From assembly GCA_049472395.1 (NCBI GenBank), contig JBLIRR010000049.1, positions 1 through 43,606 of the forward strand: a stretch of DNA of 43,606 nucleotides, written 5' to 3'. Below, one piece after another: positions 32,203 through 41,279 of the stretch. Source of the stretch: JBLIRR01 sp049472395 (GTDB taxonomy: Bacteria; SZUA-182; DTGQ01; JBLIRR01). Below the pieces are notes generated by a model. That model was not told where the DNA came from. It was given only the letters and a program-made list of their open reading frames with translations, and did no database searches. The stretch's first letter is position 1. Every line of letters begins with the position of its first letter. The position numbers and the translations under genes are program-made.

Positions 32203-34233
32203 TTATGCTATCTTTTTTCTCCTCAGAATAAATGCCGCAATAAAAAGGAACACCCACCCTATCGGTCCACTTCCTATGTTTGGCGCCGGGCTCCCGTGAA
32301 ACATTCCGTCCTTTTTATCAACACGATAATTCTTAACCGGAGCTTGAGCCCGGCCAGCTTGCGCCTGTCTCTCATTATATACCCTTTGTGCATTGAGCCG
32401 CTGAATACCCAGATCTTCTATCTCCTCATCGCGGATAACCAACATGGAGGTATAATCTGTCACCAAAGAATATGTAGTCCCTAATTCTACGACCTTTTTG
32501 CGGAGCTTGTTCGTTTCACCTTCCTCCCGTATCTGAGCCATGAGAGTATTAATTGACGCACATGCCCAGAGACGTTCTAATTCAGGATTGTCCGTATCAG
32601 TATCCGGTAAATATGCCTTACAGACCCATTCCTCTTCATTCCCACTGATTCTTCCCGTAAGCGTGAGAGTGACTTCACCAGAGCCTGTATACCGACCAAA
32701 GGTGACTATTTGTTGTCCCAAATAAATATTGCCAAATTCGGATGTCGTCAGATTTTTCACCTTTTCGCCCTCGAAGCTGAGATTTACGTTATAGATACAT
32801 TCGTGGACCACTTTGGCCTTTGCCAGGATAATTCGTCCGATAATGTCATCGCTTGAGGATATATTCATGGCAAAGCCACCCGAATCCTTTGCAATGGTTT
32901 CAAGAAGAGGCTGATTTGCGCTATTGCCCATCACAAAGGTAAAAAGCCTGATATCATGTGTGCGAACGAGCTTCTGAAAATCAGACTGGAGAGTAGGTCC
33001 TACATTTGCCACTCCATCAGTAACGAGCATAACACCGGTAATGCGGTCTTCATCTAAACCCTCGTAAGCCATTTTAAGACCCGCATAGAGTGCAGTACTC
33101 CCGCCGGCCCTGATAGTCTTTACACTTTCAATTGCCCCTCTCACATTCTCGGGCGTTGCGATTATATATCCATTGGTAAAATCATAGGCATGATCATTGA
33201 AAGTAATAATGCGAAAGCGATCTTGAGGGGACATCTTGCCAAGCACCTTGGATACACCACTTGCGAGAGTAGCTATTTTGTCTCCACTCATACTACCCGA
33301 TACATCCAAGACTATGGTCCAATCTGTTCCTTGGGTAATGGGCTTTAAAGAGGCACCCGGCGTGATCACAACCATAAAGGTGCCCGTATGCTCAGGGCTT
33401 TGCCGATAAGGGACAAGCTCAACTCGCGCCGGCACATCATCGTCGAGGCGATAATACACTATAATATCATGAGAAAGAGAAGCTCCTTCGGCAAAATCGA
33501 GAAGTACTTCATAGATTTCACCCTCATCAGTCGCCTCATCATCGCTGGAAACCTTATTGATCACTGCCTGATTTTGATAGTTCGGTATGCGGATATCCTT
33601 TACCGGAAAGGCAGACTTTAACGTAAGGTGAAAACAGAGACTTTCCTTTACTGCGTCATCGACCGACCAAAACGCTATCCGCTCATCATCTACCCCACCC
33701 TCTTGCAGCGGATATACGAACCTTCCGATATTTAAATCAATTTCAAGTGGTTGATAATATACTAATCTTACTCTCGTCTCATCCTGAGCCCTTACAGGGT
33801 ATACATGCACATCGAAGCTCTTATATTCATCCTTCTCAGCAAGCGCTGTCTCGTTACCCTTCGCCTTCTGGTCTTCATAAGTTTTTCGTGCTTTTTCTTT
33901 TTCCAATACTTCGCCTATGATCTCTTTATCATCAATCCAGAGGCTCACCTCCGAAAGACTCGCCTTCTTCGGAAGTGGAAAAGTGTAAATAGCCTCAACA
34001 TCAGTATTACCTTGATTCATAAATACCTGATCGACCTCTGTTTTGGCAAATCCATTGTATATAATGACATTTACATGATGAGATTTTAGATACACATCGG
34101 ATATGGTTCCTTGAAGAGGTTTTAATAATCCTGCCCCTGAGGCTGAAGATACAGAAAGCAGCGAAATTGTCTGAAATCCAAAGAAAATTAATATAAAAAT
34201 TATCAATAGCTTAATTCTTAATGTGGTATTCAT
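32203..34233 (-). CDS. VIT / vWA protein with GlyGly-CTERM-like sorting tail
   Basis: A 676-residue protein starting at 34233 (ATAAGGAG upstream). The signal peptide ends around SASGAG. The VIT domain (about 38-170) has NVIIYNGFAKTEVDQVFMNQ and the VLEKEKARKTYEDQKAKGNE block. The vWA domain has an intact MIDAS DVSGSM (D310, S312, S314) and VMLVTDGVANVGPT. The C-terminus (652-676) is NIGSGPIGWVFLFIAA followed by FILRRKK: a small-residue motif, one membrane helix and a basic tip. That is the layout of GlyGly-CTERM tails processed by rhombosortase. Related VIT/vWA proteins in marine proteobacteria are instead paired with a dedicated sortase. The ligand or partner is unknown. Confidence 0.9.
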   Translation of the reverse strand: MNTTLRIKLLIIFILIFFGFQTISLLSVSSASGAGLLKPLQGTISDVYLKSHHVNVIIYNGFAKTEVDQVFMNQGNTDVEAIYTFPLPKKASLSEVSLWIDDKEIIGEVLEKEKARKTYEDQKAKGNETALAEKDEYKSFDVHVYPVRAQDETRVRLVYYQPLEIDLNIGRFVYPLQEGGVDDERIAFWSVDDAVKESLCFHLTLKSAFPVKDIRIPNYQNQAVINKVSSDDEATDEGEIYEVLLDFAEGASLSHDIIVYYRLDDDVPARVELVPYRQSPEHTGTFMVVITPGASLKPITQGTDWTIVLDVSGSMSGDKIATLASGVSKVLGKMSPQDRFRIITFNDHAYDFTNGYIIATPENVRGAIESVKTIRAGGSTALYAGLKMAYEGLDEDRITGVMLVTDGVANVGPTLQSDFQKLVRTHDIRLFTFVMGNSANQPLLETIAKDSGGFAMNISSSDDIIGRIILAKAKVVHECIYNVNLSFEGEKVKNLTTSEFGNIYLGQQIVTFGRYTGSGEVTLTLTGRISGNEEEWVCKAYLPDTDTDNPELERLWACASINTLMAQIREEGETNKLRKKVVELGTTYSLVTDYTSMLVIRDEEIEDLGIQRLNAQRVYNERQAQAGRAQAPVKNYRVDKKDGMFHGSPAPNIGSGPIGWVFLFIAAFILRRKKIA

Positions 34234-34618
34234 GATGATTCTCCTTATATTTTTTGTATTTTTTATTTTATTGTTTAAATTTCAATAATAAGAATTAAAA
34301 AAAGGATACTACAATATTTTTCATAGGCTCCCTCCTTTTTAATCTTTGTGTTAATACTATGGAGGGATAGTCAAAAGTTATGCCAGCTTTAACATATTTC
34401 TATAACTCATTGTTTAATAAAAGAATATTGTCTTTTATCTATTCCCTGAAGCAATGGGATTAAAGATTAGATAGACATTCTATGTATGGCTTACCTACAA
34501 AAAATGAATAAGGAAAGAATACTTTTTCTTTATTTGGGCTCCATTGTCTTTTTCATGACATTACATTACAATAATAAAGATCAATTTTAAATAAATTATG
34601 TAAAGAGAAAATTGTATA
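34234..34618. other. 385-bp AT-rich divergent intergenic region
   Basis: It separates the VIT/vWA operon (minus) from the YjdF-like gene (plus). On the minus strand, AAGGAGGGAG precedes a nine-codon frame (MKNIVVSFF, 34324-34295), a strong ribosome-binding site for so small a product. This could be a leader peptide, or the remnant of a gene start. I see no convincing promoter elsewhere in it. Confidence 0.4.
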
Positions 34619-35254
34619 GTGAGCATTATGAGTGAAAAAAAGTCCATATACATTTGGTTAATAATATTTTTCTCATTACTTGTGTGGTCAGGGGTGAAAC
34701 CGCACGATTTCTTTACGTGGTTTTTAGAGGTATTACCAGCATTAATTGCTCTTATCATTCTTTTTATCACTTATAAATATTTTAAATTTACCCGATTTGT
34801 ATACTGGCTCATATTGATACATGCCATTATATTGATGGTTGGAGGCCATTACACATATGCTCAAGTCCCGCTTTTTAATTGGATCAGAGATGCCTTCAAT
34901 CTTACTCGCAATCATTATGATAAAGTAGGTCATTTTGTGCAAGGATTTATCCCTGCGATAATCGTCAGGGAAATCCTTATTCGAAAATCGCCTCTTAAGC
35001 CTGGAAAATGGCTATTTTTTATAGTAGTTTCAATTTGTCTTGCAGTGAGTGCTTTTTATGAGCTTATTGAATGGTGGGTTGCCCTCGCAACAGGTTCTGC
35101 AGCAGAAGCATTTTTAGGGACTCAAGGATATGTGTGGGATACGCAGTCAGATATGGCCTTAGCATTACTTGGGGCTATTCTCGCACTCATTTTTTTAAGC
35201 AGATATCATGATAAATGCCTTGCAGGCATTAAAAAAGAGCGAATATATTCATAG
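34619..35254 (+). CDS. YjdF-like (DUF2238) integral membrane protein
   Basis: A protein of about 210 residues with six or so membrane helices. The start is either GTG at 34619 or ATG at 34628; neither has a strong ribosome-binding site. Family signatures are present: GGHYTYAQVPLFNWIRD, NHYDKVGHFVQGF, SAFYELIEWWVAL and GTQGYVWDTQSDMALALLGA. The Asp, His and Glu residues within these blocks are conserved in the family. The function is unknown in general. Its stop lies two bases from the stop of the convergent sigma-54 activator gene. Confidence 0.88.
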   Translation: MSIMSEKKSIYIWLIIFFSLLVWSGVKPHDFFTWFLEVLPALIALIILFITYKYFKFTRFVYWLILIHAIILMVGGHYTYAQVPLFNWIRDAFNLTRNHYDKVGHFVQGFIPAIIVREILIRKSPLKPGKWLFFIVVSICLAVSAFYELIEWWVALATGSAAEAFLGTQGYVWDTQSDMALALLGAILALIFLSRYHDKCLAGIKKERIYS

Positions 35255-35268
35255 AGTTACTCTTTTTT
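35231..35268. terminator. possible bidirectional terminator between convergent genes
   Basis: AAAAAAGAG (35231-35239) and CTCTTTTTT (35260-35268) are exact reverse complements flanking a 20-base centre that includes the palindrome GAATATATTC. The two genes end inside this element, which leaves either transcript with a U-rich end. The stem is AT-rich and thus weak. Confidence 0.4.
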
Positions 35269-36735
35269 CCATTCGTTTATATATTTTTTTACCGTGCGCC
35301 GGTCAAGATTCGTCTTCCTTGCCACTTCTTCAAAGGTGCCATATCGGGCATACAATAATGCACAATACCCTGCTATGATCTCCTGTGCATTTAAGCGCTC
35401 ATTGCTCATATCTTCCATGAGTTGTGCCCTCAGATCAGGAGCAGTTGATTTATAATCTCCTTCATAGCTTCGCTTAAGAAGCACCCTCCGGACACATTGT
35501 TCCAATTCTCGCACATTCCCAGGCCATGCATATTTTCTCCCCACTTGTGTACCAATAACATCGAGGACTAACTGGATGAGCTCTTGTGATGATTCCCTAA
35601 GCATCTGCGTGACCGTGTGGTCTATGAGATCATTCAACTCGTCAGGGTCTTCTTGGATACGTTGCTTTAAGGTGGGCACGATAATGACATCCGAACATAA
35701 GCGGTAAAAGAAATCATCGCGGAATACCTTTTTTTGCCGAATTTCCTGGATTGGGCGATTTGTTGCAGCAATTACCCTGCCTTCAAAGCGTTCTTTCTGA
35801 TGGCTTCCTACAGGAGAAAATATTCTTTCCTGTAAGACCCTAAGTAATTTAATTTGCACAGGAATGGTCACCTCTCCGATTTCATCCAGAAAAATCGCTC
35901 CATAGGGGCTGCAGCTGCTGAATACACCCTTATAGTCTTCGATTGCGCCTGTAAAAGCTCCCTTCTTATGACCAAAGAGTTCGGATTCAAGAAGTGATTC
36001 TGGAAATTGCGAGAGATTAAGAGATACAAATGATTGCGTAAAACTCTGAACAAAATATTCCTTTTGAAGATTAAAAGGAATAAATCCTGACCGACCGATG
36101 GCCATGGCGGCTGTCCCTTTCCCGGTCCCTGTTTCTCCGAGAATAAGGGTGGAAAAATCTTCCATACGGTTCCAAAGATAATGATCATATACACCGAGAT
36201 CATGGGTAAACACATTGTTCCATAAATTTTTCCGCAGTTCTTTCATACAAGGGCTCCTGCCTACAAGATTGCTGTAAATGAAAAAGAATGCCCGTCTCAA
36301 TTGATAGCATAAAGCAAAATAGCGATGGATTTCCTCCGCCATAAAGCCCCTTTTTTCTAAAAAAGAAAAGGCCTCATGAGCAAAAGCTACCTTGATAGGC
36401 CTATCACCCGCCTCTATTTGGGCAAGAATGAGCTGGTCAAATTTGTCAATGAAACGAAGAAAAAACTCGAATAAGAATGTGTTCTTTACTAAAATATAAT
36501 CTTCACCAGCGTAGTGCGTGAATTTTGCGCCCTCTTTCTCCATCTTTTGAGTGTGAGCACTCACTGCATCTATTATTTTGACGGTTCGCTCTTCTATTGG
36601 ATATGAATCTGGTATGTGGGCGATTTCTAAATCGAGCTGTATTCTTTCATCGCTAAAGGGATTAGCGATAATAGCGCGGTTGACAAGAGAAAAAAAATCA
36701 CGTTCTGAACCGCTCAAATATAACTTCTTCCCCAT
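35257..36735 (-). CDS. sigma-54-dependent transcriptional activator
   Basis: A 492-residue protein. I chose the ATG at 36735 (MGKKLYLSGSERDF); the frame extends to a TTG at 36771 but without support. Residues 1 to about 165 form an N-terminal region I cannot assign; it is neither a receiver nor a clear CARF or GAF domain. The AAA+ domain has Walker A GETGTGKGTAAM, the sigma-54 loop motif GAFTGA (in ELFGHKKGAFTGAIEDYKG), Walker B GAIFLDEIGE and WPGNVRELEQCV. The C-terminal helices (TFEEVARKTNLDRRTVKKYI) form a Fis-like helix-turn-helix. It activates sigma-54 promoters. A Wza-type export gene lies next door but 258 bases away, so no target is certain. Confidence 0.9.
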   Translation of the reverse strand: MGKKLYLSGSERDFFSLVNRAIIANPFSDERIQLDLEIAHIPDSYPIEERTVKIIDAVSAHTQKMEKEGAKFTHYAGEDYILVKNTFLFEFFLRFIDKFDQLILAQIEAGDRPIKVAFAHEAFSFLEKRGFMAEEIHRYFALCYQLRRAFFFIYSNLVGRSPCMKELRKNLWNNVFTHDLGVYDHYLWNRMEDFSTLILGETGTGKGTAAMAIGRSGFIPFNLQKEYFVQSFTQSFVSLNLSQFPESLLESELFGHKKGAFTGAIEDYKGVFSSCSPYGAIFLDEIGEVTIPVQIKLLRVLQERIFSPVGSHQKERFEGRVIAATNRPIQEIRQKKVFRDDFFYRLCSDVIIVPTLKQRIQEDPDELNDLIDHTVTQMLRESSQELIQLVLDVIGTQVGRKYAWPGNVRELEQCVRRVLLKRSYEGDYKSTAPDLRAQLMEDMSNERLNAQEIIAGYCALLYARYGTFEEVARKTNLDRRTVKKYINEWKKE

Positions 36736-36993
36736 TCTGTTCAATATTCTCCATAGAAAACAAATGCGCAACTATAATTATAGCTGTCATGATTTAACAT
36801 TTATTGATGGCGCGCATATATAATTTGGTCAGTCGCTTTATCGTATCATATCTTTTTATAAAAATCTAAATTACTGTTCTTTTAGAATTCTGATATGGAT
36901 AGGGATACGCTCTCTAAACCATTAGGAGGGATTACTATAAATTATTATAAATTGATTATAATTTTATAAGAAAAGTCTTTTGTTCAGGGATAT

Positions 36994-37590
36994 TTAAGGC
37001 ACTACAATAATATCCCCTGGCAAGATCCAGATGTCTCTCTCTTTTCCCTCAAGGACTTTGTCATAATCAAGGTTAATTCTCTGGATATCCCTTACAATAT
37101 ATATCTTCCCGGTCTTTGCCCATTCGCTGAGCCCACCGGCCAAGGAAATAGCCTCTAAAAATGTAGTCTTATCTTTTAATATAAGCTGTCCGGGATTGTT
37201 AACATTACCGATGAAAATAACTTTATATCCTGTATTGTTCGTGACCGTCACCGTAATCTCAACGACATTATAAAACTTTTTAAATTGTTCAATAAGATTT
37301 TCCCTGAGCTTAAGCGCTGTTAATCCGGCCGCTTGGATATCATTGAGTTGGGGGAGAGATATTTTACCATCGGGACGAACATTGACTGTCCTTGATGTAT
37401 TGGTATTTTCCAGGATATCTATAAGGAGAGTATCCCCTGGTTGTATTTGATATTCATTAAGGATTTTTTCAGCTTTTAAATTATCCACCAAATTCGGAGA
37501 GATACCTTTTTTTACGCATCCTGCAAGAATAGTAAATAAAAAGCTCACACCTAAAATAAAAAATAATCTATAATCTAACTCTTTATTCAT
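36994..37590 (-). CDS. polysaccharide export lipoprotein, Wza type
   Basis: I place the start at 37590 (MNKELDYRLFF), giving 198 residues; AAGGAG lies 14 bases upstream. A lipobox LAGC follows the hydrophobic segment, so it is an outer-membrane lipoprotein. It contains a Poly_export domain (YQIQPGDTLLIDI, VNVRPDGKISLPQLNDIQAA, GLTALKLRENLIEQFKKFY) and one SLBB-like domain (YKVIFIGNVNNPGQLIL, LEAISLAGGLSEWA). At under 200 residues it is shorter than E. coli Wza, as in many gene clusters where the C-terminal helix is missing. No other capsule or exopolysaccharide gene is next to it. Confidence 0.88.
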   Translation of the reverse strand: MNKELDYRLFFILGVSFLFTILAGCVKKGISPNLVDNLKAEKILNEYQIQPGDTLLIDILENTNTSRTVNVRPDGKISLPQLNDIQAAGLTALKLRENLIEQFKKFYNVVEITVTVTNNTGYKVIFIGNVNNPGQLILKDKTTFLEAISLAGGLSEWAKTGKIYIVRDIQRINLDYDKVLEGKERDIWILPGDIIVVP

Positions 37591-37912
37591 AATTGATAAC
37601 CTTGCTCCTTTTACCACACAATGCAATTGTAACAATCTCGAATAGAATAAACAAGTCAAAAATTATGTTATGAAAATATTCAAATTCCTATTATAAATAT
37701 ATTATTTTATATAGATTATATAGAAATGTCAAACACTAAAAGAATAGAAATAAATCTAGCTAATACAATTATTAGGCAAGGAGAATTATTACCGCGAATG
37801 AGCTAAAAAACCATCTTTGTTCATATGAATTGTGATAGAAATTCCTTTATGAGCTACCTGATAGAATAATCATAAATCTGTAATAATTCTTGAATAATAA
37901 TGGGTAAGATCA
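37591..37912. other. 322-bp AT-rich intergenic region
   Basis: This gap between DNA polymerase X (minus, ending at 37913) and the export lipoprotein start is AT-rich. I find no gene, hairpin terminator or RNA element that I can support. The AAGGAG of the lipoprotein gene is at its left edge. Confidence 0.5.
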
Positions 37913-39652
37913 TTAAGCCAACATTTCACGACGTTTCTTGGTAAAAAGGATCAGGTCATCTGCCCCAAAACAGTTCAGCACATCCTCTTTGGAAAGCCAG
38001 CCTTTTCGGGCAATGCCTACCCCATATCGGATATCTTTTATCCCTTCAATCCTGTGTGCATCGGGATTGATACTAATTTTTACCCCCTGCTTTTTAGCAT
38101 CCCTTAAAAGACGCCAATCAATATCAAGGCGGTGGGGATTGGCATTAAGCTCCAGTGCCACCCCAAGTTCCGATGACGTTTGAATAATCCTCAGCATATC
38201 AATGGGATACCCCTCACGGGCGAGCAAAAGTCTCCCTGTAGGATGCCCCAGCATGGTTACATAGGGATTGTGCATAGCCCTGATCATGCGCTGCGTTGCC
38301 TCATTCTCCGTCATGGTAAATTTATAATGAATGCTTGCGATCACCACATCAAAAAGTGCAAGCACTTCATCGGTATAATCAAGGCTGCCATCTGCAAGGA
38401 TATCACACTCTATTCCCTTGAATATCTTAAAATCTTTAAGCTTTCTGTTCAATCCTTCTATCTCCTTATGCTGCTGTAATATACGTTCCTCATTAAGCCC
38501 ATTGGCATAGGATGCCTTCTTTGAGTGATCACACACAATCATATACTCGTACCCCATCGTACGGGCAGCCTCCGCCATTTCACCAATACTGTTTACCCCA
38601 TCACTATAATGGGAGTGCACATGAATGAGGCCACGAATATCTTTCCATTCGATTAATGCCGGGATTTCCCTCTTCTGTGCCGCCTCGATTTCACCATAAT
38701 TCTCACGCAATTCAGGGTGAATATACTGCATCCCCAAATGATCAAAAATATCAGCCTCTGTCTGGCATTGGATATTCATGCTCTCATTTTTAAAAAGGCC
38801 GTATTCGTTCATCTTCAAATCCATCTTCTTGGCGTGTCCGCGCATGGCTACATTGTGCTCTTTGGAACCGGTGAAATGATGCAAAGCATAGGGGAACTGC
38901 TCATCGGTGACAATACGAAGATCTGCGTTTATGCCGCTTTTGAGGCGAATGCTTGATTTTGTGCTCCCTTTGGCGAGTGTCATCTCTGCCTGAGGAAGGC
39001 GTATGAACATATCCATTATATTCTCCCGATCAGATTCAACGGCACTGACAAGCATATCAATATCCTTGACGGTTTCTTTCCATCTCCGGATGCTTCCCGC
39101 AATCTCGCAACGGATTATACCTGAAAACTCTTTTACATGTGCATATATATTCTCAGCCTCTTCTTTTGCCTCTGAAAGCAGGTGACGTTCGGAAAATTTC
39201 TTCAACATTGCTATGCCGCGCAATATATTTTCTTGAGTCTTCCGGCCAAAACCCTCAAGGCCTATTAGCCGGTTTTCTATACAGGCATATTCAAGCTCTC
39301 TTACCGTAGCAACGCCCAATTTTTCCCATAGCGCATGCACCTTTTTGGGTCCCAGTCCGGGAATCTTCAACATCTCAATCATATCTCGCGGTATTGACGC
39401 TCTTAATGCCTCAAGATCAGTTGAGATCCCTGTGGTCACTACCTCTTTAATGACTTCTGCAATGGTTTTCCCGATCCCTTTGATACTGGTAAGCCCCCCT
39501 TCTCGTGCACGTGTGGTAATATCATCTGATATACCCTGAAGAGTCCGGGATGCATTATTATAAGCCCTGACTTTAAATGGATTCTCGCCCTTAAGCTCAA
39601 GGAGGAGGGCCATTTCTTCCAGAATCTCTACAACATGTTTTTTATCATTCAT
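37913..39652 (-). CDS. polX: DNA polymerase/3'-5' exonuclease X
   Basis: A 579-residue protein of the usual bacterial PolX length. GAGGAG precedes the ATG at 39652. The N-terminal helix-hairpin-helix region (ENPFKVRAYNNASRTLQGIS, SIKGIGKTIAEVIKE, IPGLGPKKVHALWEKLG) is followed by the nucleotidyltransferase core with AGSIRRWKETVKDIDMLVSA and NADLRIVTDEQF, then FTGSKEHNVAMRGHA. The C-terminal PHP domain keeps its metal ligand motifs: HVHSHYSDG, IVCDHSKK, GIECDILADG, SIHYKF, LGHPTGR and NPDAHR. The protein is a repair enzyme with gap-filling and exonuclease/phosphoesterase activity. It is monocistronic here. Confidence 0.96.
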   Translation of the reverse strand: MNDKKHVVEILEEMALLLELKGENPFKVRAYNNASRTLQGISDDITTRAREGGLTSIKGIGKTIAEVIKEVVTTGISTDLEALRASIPRDMIEMLKIPGLGPKKVHALWEKLGVATVRELEYACIENRLIGLEGFGRKTQENILRGIAMLKKFSERHLLSEAKEEAENIYAHVKEFSGIIRCEIAGSIRRWKETVKDIDMLVSAVESDRENIMDMFIRLPQAEMTLAKGSTKSSIRLKSGINADLRIVTDEQFPYALHHFTGSKEHNVAMRGHAKKMDLKMNEYGLFKNESMNIQCQTEADIFDHLGMQYIHPELRENYGEIEAAQKREIPALIEWKDIRGLIHVHSHYSDGVNSIGEMAEAARTMGYEYMIVCDHSKKASYANGLNEERILQQHKEIEGLNRKLKDFKIFKGIECDILADGSLDYTDEVLALFDVVIASIHYKFTMTENEATQRMIRAMHNPYVTMLGHPTGRLLLAREGYPIDMLRIIQTSSELGVALELNANPHRLDIDWRLLRDAKKQGVKISINPDAHRIEGIKDIRYGVGIARKGWLSKEDVLNCFGADDLILFTKKRREMLA

Positions 39653-39815
39653 ATATGCTCCTCATCTCTATGGTCTTCCTCTTATTGTGTATCATATAAT
39701 TCGAATTTTATAAACAGGTATACATATTAGAGGTGAAATAAGAATCACCTTTGGTGACTTTTGTAAATATATGCCGATAAGAACACAATAATAATAATGC
39801 TGAAAGGAAATAGAG

Positions 39816-40502
39816 ATGAATATACTATGTAATGAGTGTAAGAATGTCATTCCTGCCTCACATATAGATTTAAATCAAAAAATAGCCAAATGTACTCATT
39901 GTAACGCTCTCTTTAACTGCTCACACCAACTCAGCCAGATTTCTATCGAAGAGCGTGAAAAAATTGGTTTGCCTCAACATATAGAGATTGATGAAGATGC
40001 TATACGGCTGGTGATTATGAGAAAATGGTTCAACTTAAAATATATCTTTTTCACATTGTTTACTCTCTTCTGGGATGGCTTTATGATAATGTGGTTTACT
40101 ATAGCTCTTATCCAGAAACAATATGGGATGGCTGCGTTTGGCACCCTACATGGCCTTGTTGGTATCTTTTTAACCTATTTTACTATTGCCGGTTATATTA
40201 ATAAAACGTATATTTATGTTGACAACTGTATTCTCAAGATACTTCATCATCCACTCCCCTGGTACGGTAATATTCAGATAGATTCAAGCGAATTAGAGCA
40301 ATTATATTCCAAAGAAAAAGTAACCTATAGTAGAAATGGTCAGAATATCTCCTATGATTTACATGCGAAGACCACCTCCGGAAAGGATGTGGGAATTCTC
40401 TCCGGGCTTGAAAACAGTGAACAGGTGTTATTTATAGAACAAGAAATAGAACGGTATTTAAACATTCAAGATAGACCCGTGAGAGGAGAAATTCTTCGAT
40501 AA
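39816..40502 (+). CDS. zinc-ribbon, two-helix membrane protein of unknown function
   Basis: A 228-residue protein with AAAGGAAAT upstream. The N-terminus has two CxxC pairs (CNEC, CTHC), the usual zinc ribbon of small-metal-sensor and membrane-associated proteins. Residues 70-95 and 105-130 are membrane helices (FFTLFTLFWDGFMIMWFTI, LHGLVGIFLTYFTIAGYI). The C-terminal cytoplasmic or periplasmic portion (YVDNCILKILHHPLPWYGNI) looks like a small beta-rich domain. I do not recognise a named family and no neighbour suggests a role. The start agrees with the ribosome-binding site. Confidence 0.8.
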   Translation: MNILCNECKNVIPASHIDLNQKIAKCTHCNALFNCSHQLSQISIEEREKIGLPQHIEIDEDAIRLVIMRKWFNLKYIFFTLFTLFWDGFMIMWFTIALIQKQYGMAAFGTLHGLVGIFLTYFTIAGYINKTYIYVDNCILKILHHPLPWYGNIQIDSSELEQLYSKEKVTYSRNGQNISYDLHAKTTSGKDVGILSGLENSEQVLFIEQEIERYLNIQDRPVRGEILR

Positions 40503-40885
40503 TAATGGCGAAGCGATCTTGACCATATTGGTAAATAAAAATTCAAAATAGTATATCACCATCTATAAATAGAGAGAATCAACAACTCAATAAGAATTTT
40601 TATCAACCAAAATTATCCATATTTTGTTTTACATGCCCATGTGGACCTGTCTTTACCCTTACCTTTTACATCTTCTATTCTATTTATTAATAGTACTTAT
40701 TTTGTATTACTATTTAATTAATTATATAATGCTATTATTAAATTAATATGAAATAAACTCAAAAGCAGTTTAAATAGATTTTTTTAAACGGGCAATTTTA
40801 AATAATAAATTATTCTTCATCTATATGAGAGAGACGATATTATTTTTATAATTATAAAAATTTTATAAAGACAAATGGCTGAACC
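40503..40885. other. 383-bp very AT-rich intergenic region
   Basis: Very AT-rich sequence with many ATTAA runs. I see no gene, hairpin or repeat array. It separates the zinc-ribbon gene from the transglutaminase-like pseudogene. Confidence 0.5.
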
Positions 40886-41215
40886 ATGCATACAAAAAAC
40901 ACAATCCATAGACATTGGATACTATATATTTATTGTGCCCTGCTGTTTACTTTGCAGGCATCATAATATACGTATGCAAATAATATGAGCTTTACTTTTC
41001 CGAAAGAATATAACTTTTCGCTTCCTAAACAGATTCGTTATAGCGTGAGTATTCAGAATTCGAACAATCGATTTGGGAAAAATGTCACGCTCTGGATATA
41101 CGCCCCTGTTCAAAACACAAGCAATCAGACACTCAGGGATATCACAGTAAGCCATCCCGGAAGAGTGTTAAAGGATGAAGAAGCGCAATATAGTTATGAG
41201 AAAGCTTACGTTTGA
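40886..41215 (+). pseudogene. transglutaminase-like N-terminal fragment with in-frame stop
   Basis: An ATG at 40886 opens a signal-peptide-like sequence (MHTKNTIHRHWILYIYCALL then FTLQAS), followed by a TAA in frame. The same frame resumes with YTYANNMSFTFPKEYNFSLP and RYSVSIQNSNNRFGKNVTLW, IYAPVQNTSNQTLRDI, up to a stop at 41213-41215. The block with WIYAPVQNTSNQ matches the N-terminal beta domain preceding the catalytic core of bacterial transglutaminase-like proteins. The catalytic core itself is absent. Both a premature stop and a 3' truncation therefore mark it as dead, unless the TAA is a sequencing error. An internal start at 40985 has no export signal. Confidence 0.65.
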
Positions 41216-41279
41216 AGCTTTACTTATTCACACAAATGATTATGGATATGTACCCTATGAGAAACAGATAGAGAGGTGA

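Noticed and set aside
35257..36735. Sigma-54 activator as RtcR (RNA repair regulator)
   Set aside because: No RtcB/RtcA ligase genes are adjacent and the N-terminal region does not show a clear CARF domain, so I kept the generic name.
40503..40885. AT-rich stretch as an origin of replication
   Set aside because: I saw no DnaA-box cluster, iterons or replication gene nearby.
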